DNA from: an uncultured Clostridia bacterium
Lineage (GTDB): Bacteria; Bacillota; Clostridia; TANB77; CAG-508
Assembly: GCA_934179885.1 (NCBI GenBank)
Contig: CAKPQY010000003.1
Coordinates: forward strand, 1-17,876
Length of the DNA: 17,876 bases
Direction of reading: 5' to 3'
Made by a program: the position numbers and the translations under genes. The notes beneath the pieces are model-generated. The model saw nothing but the letters and a program-made list of their open reading frames with translations. It did not search any database and was not told where the DNA came from. Shown one piece after another: positions 15,075 to 17,876 of the stretch. Positions within the stretch are counted from its first letter, which is position 1; the number at the start of each line of letters is the position of its first letter.

Positions 15075-17876
15075 ATGAAATTTATAAAAAAATCTTTAAA
15101 AATAACTTTAACAGTGCTCATTTTATTGATTTTATTTGTATTAATAACAGTATCAAATGCAGAGAATGGACAGAATTGGAATAATACAGGAGGCATAACC
15201 AATTGGCTAAGAGCAAATGGAAACAAGGAAAAGTTTTTAAATTACTCTGAGAATGATTTAAAAACTAATTATCTAGGTAAGAATAACATAGGAGTATCTC
15301 TTAATGAATGGGGATACGGTAATACAGGAGATAATTATCAAGTTTGTCTATATCAAAAATCTGGTAGTAATGGTAGTGGAGCACACACGATTTGTAATAT
15401 TATAGACATAAATATGGACGGGCAAGAATCTATAAAAGTTTATTATATAGACGGTGATGGTAAGAAAAAAACAGTGACATTTACAGCCAATGGAGCAAAT
15501 AACACTGACAAGTTATTCAAAATAGCAAATTCGTTAGCATTTGCTATAGCAGAATATAATGATTATAGTAAAAATCAAACAGCAGGAAATGGTTCACCGA
15601 ATGCAGAAGACAATGCATATGGAACGTGTAGACACAGTATACAATATTTTGGACATGAGTTGCTAGGAAAAGGAGGAACTACATATCCTTCTGAAGAAAA
15701 TGTTATAACAAAATATATTTCTAGAACATTTTTTAGTTCATATGCACATGAATCAAGTGGAGATTATGCAGGTAAATATAAAAATGTAAAAGATAGATAT
15801 AGAGCTAGAATAGTATTATTAGCTGCTCCAGGTGCTGGATCACAACAGATATTTATACCTGTAGGAGAAAAAGATACACCACAAAATGCTACTGTAACAA
15901 TACAAAAGAAGAATTCAAATGGTACAAGTGATTTGAAATTGAAAGGAATAAAATTTTCAATATATGATTCAAAAGGCAATTATAAAGGACAATTAGAAAC
16001 TAATACAAATGGTACTACAAATAGTATTGAATTACCAGCTGGAACATATACAATAAAAGAAGTAACTAATACATATTACGGATATGCAAAAAACATAGGA
16101 AAAACAATGACAATAACTTTAGAAAAAGGAGAAAAGAAAACAATTAATTTTTCTAATACGCAAGACCTTGGAAATTTAACAGTAACGAAAACAAGCGGAA
16201 ATACTGTAATGCAAAATGTAGAATTTTATATACAAAGAAAGAATCCAAATACAGGAACATATCAGTATTTAAAATTAACGAATGCTAATGGACAAAAAGT
16301 ATCAGGAATATCAACTGCTACTATTGCAACTAACAATACAGCTTCTGGTAATTATTATAAGAGTGAATGGACAAACAAAGATAATGCAACAGTATTCAAA
16401 AGTAGCTCAAATGGTACATTTACTATAAATAATTTAGAAGTGTATTATAATAAAGATAAAAAACATTCTTATAGGATAGTAGAAAAAAATAATCCAAATT
16501 ATGGATACAAAAATAATGGTATAACAACAAGTGAGTTTAATTTAAATGAAAATAATACTAAAAACATAAGTATAGACAATTCTTCAGATAAAGGAAATCT
16601 AGAAATTCAAAAAGTAAATAAATCTAACCAAAATGTAAAAATATCAGGAATCAAATTTGTAATATCTAACGACAGTGGATATATACAATTAAAACAAGGG
16701 AATACAATAAGAACATCTCTTAAGGGAACAGTAAATGTAGCTGCATATACAGTAAATTATGTACAGGATAAAAACAGTGCAACTCAATTTATAACAGACA
16801 CAAATGGTAAAATAGCAGTTAATTTTCTTGAAGTATATAAATATATCGGTCAAAAATATACATATAAAGTAACGGAAATAGGTAGTGAAGATGGAAGCGA
16901 AGGTTCATATTATTTGACAAATGGAACTTCAAGTGGAGAGCTAGAAAAAAATAAGACGAAGTATGTTGGAAATAACGGATTTTCTGATACCAATACAACC
17001 AAATTTACAAATGAACAAAAATATGTAAATATATCAGGATATGTTTGGAAAGATATACAGTCAACAAAGAAAACAACAAGAAATGATTTGTATAAAACAA
17101 GTAGTTCTGATTATGTAGATGATCAAGATACAGCGTTTAATGGTATAGTTGTAAGATTAAAAGACCAAAGTGGAAAAGTTGTTAGTGAGACAACGACAAG
17201 TGAAAAAGGATTATATTCAGAGATTAATGGTGGAGAATATATTTTTAAAAAAGTAGAAATAAGCAAATTATCAAACTACTATATAGAATTTGAATATGAT
17301 GGATTAATTTATCAATCTGTAGTAGCTCATTTAGATAGAAACAGTGGCTCAAAAGCAACAGACAAAGTAGAAAGAGATATACTAGATAAAAACTTTGCAA
17401 GTGTAAATTCAACAGGAGAAAATAGAGTTAATGTAAATAATAAATATTCTATAACATATAATAACACTACAAACCATGCAACATCTATTAAAGATAGTAG
17501 TGCTTGTATATTACATGCGAATACAAAGGATGCTGGATATACAATAAGCTTAAAACCTGGATCATTAGAAATAAGATACATAAATTTAGGATTATATGAA
17601 AAACCACAAGCAGACTTATCATTAACACAAGACTTAGAAACAGTAAATGTAGGAGTAAATGGATATTGGCACATATATAAATACTCAAAGAGAACATTAA
17701 CTGATGGAGGATATAAAGAAAATGATTCAAGTACATGGAATGTTGGAGTAAAATTCAAAAATTCATATACAGGAACATATAAAAGAGCACTATATCAATC
17801 TGATATAGATTATACATCAGAAGATAAAAATAAAGAATTACAAGTATATTTAACATATAAAATAGCTATAACAAAT
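15075..17876 (+). CDS. Pilin/adhesin-like surface protein with CnaB (SpaA)-type domains, 3' truncated
   Basis: An open frame of 934 codons without a stop up to the window edge. ATG 15075 follows AAAGGAGGTT (15061-15070). A signal peptide ends near A29 (VSNA). The N-terminal ~30-270 domain is unrecognised. It has three cysteines (C91, C107, C185) and the stretch CRHSIQYFGHELL, which faintly recalls Cys-Gln thioester adhesin domains. Three CnaB-like domains follow, each with a Lys, Glu and Asn placed as in isopeptide-forming folds: K278/E329/N361, K372/E470/N502 and K513/E601/N646. Residues ~650-750 form an SdrD-B-like domain (VNISGYVWKD... FNGIVVRLKD... GEYIFKKV). A further beta domain from ~837 (KPQADLSLTQDLETV) is cut off. 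A sorting signal would lie outside the window. Its position behind a sortase and a sortase substrate supports a role as a pilus subunit or adhesin. Confidence 0.85.
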   Translation, partial: MKFIKKSLKITLTVLILLILFVLITVSNAENGQNWNNTGGITNWLRANGNKEKFLNYSENDLKTNYLGKNNIGVSLNEWGYGNTGDNYQVCLYQKSGSNGSGAHTICNIIDINMDGQESIKVYYIDGDGKKKTVTFTANGANNTDKLFKIANSLAFAIAEYNDYSKNQTAGNGSPNAEDNAYGTCRHSIQYFGHELLGKGGTTYPSEENVITKYISRTFFSSYAHESSGDYAGKYKNVKDRYRARIVLLAAPGAGSQQIFIPVGEKDTPQNATVTIQKKNSNGTSDLKLKGIKFSIYDSKGNYKGQLETNTNGTTNSIELPAGTYTIKEVTNTYYGYAKNIGKTMTITLEKGEKKTINFSNTQDLGNLTVTKTSGNTVMQNVEFYIQRKNPNTGTYQYLKLTNANGQKVSGISTATIATNNTASGNYYKSEWTNKDNATVFKSSSNGTFTINNLEVYYNKDKKHSYRIVEKNNPNYGYKNNGITTSEFNLNENNTKNISIDNSSDKGNLEIQKVNKSNQNVKISGIKFVISNDSGYIQLKQGNTIRTSLKGTVNVAAYTVNYVQDKNSATQFITDTNGKIAVNFLEVYKYIGQKYTYKVTEIGSEDGSEGSYYLTNGTSSGELEKNKTKYVGNNGFSDTNTTKFTNEQKYVNISGYVWKDIQSTKKTTRNDLYKTSSSDYVDDQDTAFNGIVVRLKDQSGKVVSETTTSEKGLYSEINGGEYIFKKVEISKLSNYYIEFEYDGLIYQSVVAHLDRNSGSKATDKVERDILDKNFASVNSTGENRVNVNNKYSITYNNTTNHATSIKDSSACILHANTKDAGYTISLKPGSLEIRYINLGLYEKPQADLSLTQDLETVNVGVNGYWHIYKYSKRTLTDGGYKENDSSTWNVGVKFKNSYTGTYKRALYQSDIDYTSEDKNKELQVYLTYKIAITN

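Noticed and set aside
17800..17876. Lack of a stop in the last gene read as a frameshift or broken gene
   Set aside because: The frame stays open without interruption from 15075 to the final base, so the gene is simply cut by the window edge.

Overview
The window is strongly AT-rich, with short intergenic gaps, AAGGAGG-type ribosome binding sites and Gram-positive cell-envelope genes: a class B PBP with PASTA domains, a sortase, and large signal-peptide surface proteins with a sorting signal. Together with IspH of the MEP pathway, this points to a low-GC Firmicute, most likely an anaerobic clostridial lineage, perhaps gut-associated. No rRNA, tRNA or CRISPR array was seen. Species cannot be assigned from the sequence alone.

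Layout. (1) 1-527: the C-terminal end of a GH94 enzyme of the cyclic beta-glucan synthase (NdvB) type, cut by the window edge. (2) 605-1354: an OmpR/PhoB-family response regulator close to WalR, with no kinase beside it, closed by a terminator. (3) 1449-2303: ispH, preceded by a tandem 10-bp repeat and followed by a strong terminator. (4) 2377-3226: a stand-alone cassette with a perfect-consensus promoter, a roughly 180-nt leader and an Rpn/PD-(D/E)XK family protein whose catalytic Glu position reads Gly. (5) 3288-5531, minus strand: a class B penicillin-binding protein with two PASTA domains, convergent with the Rpn gene across a shared bidirectional hairpin. (6) 5626-5872: a long imperfect palindrome with 13-bp perfect ends and a 16-bp perfect core, between divergent genes. 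It looks like a MITE and carries the apparent comM promoter in its right arm. (7) 5904-8673: a tightly coupled DNA-uptake/DNA-processing set, comM-dprA-yraN, with overlapping start and stop codons. (8) 8747-9601: rsmA behind a strong promoter. (9) 9669-17876: an envelope locus with a membrane-anchored sortase, a 1437-aa surface protein ending in a TPATG-type sorting signal, and a second surface protein running off the window end. The second protein has at least three CnaB/SpaA-like domains, each with a Lys/Glu/Asn set suited to an intramolecular isopeptide bond.

How the genes fit together. comM, dprA and yraN form one translationally coupled unit linked to handling of incoming DNA. The sortase is the probable anchor or polymerase for the surface proteins directly downstream, so this part reads as a pilus-like or adhesin locus. 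The most unusual items are the palindromic element at 5626-5872, the little-characterised surface-protein locus at 9669-17876, and the altered active site of the Rpn-like protein.
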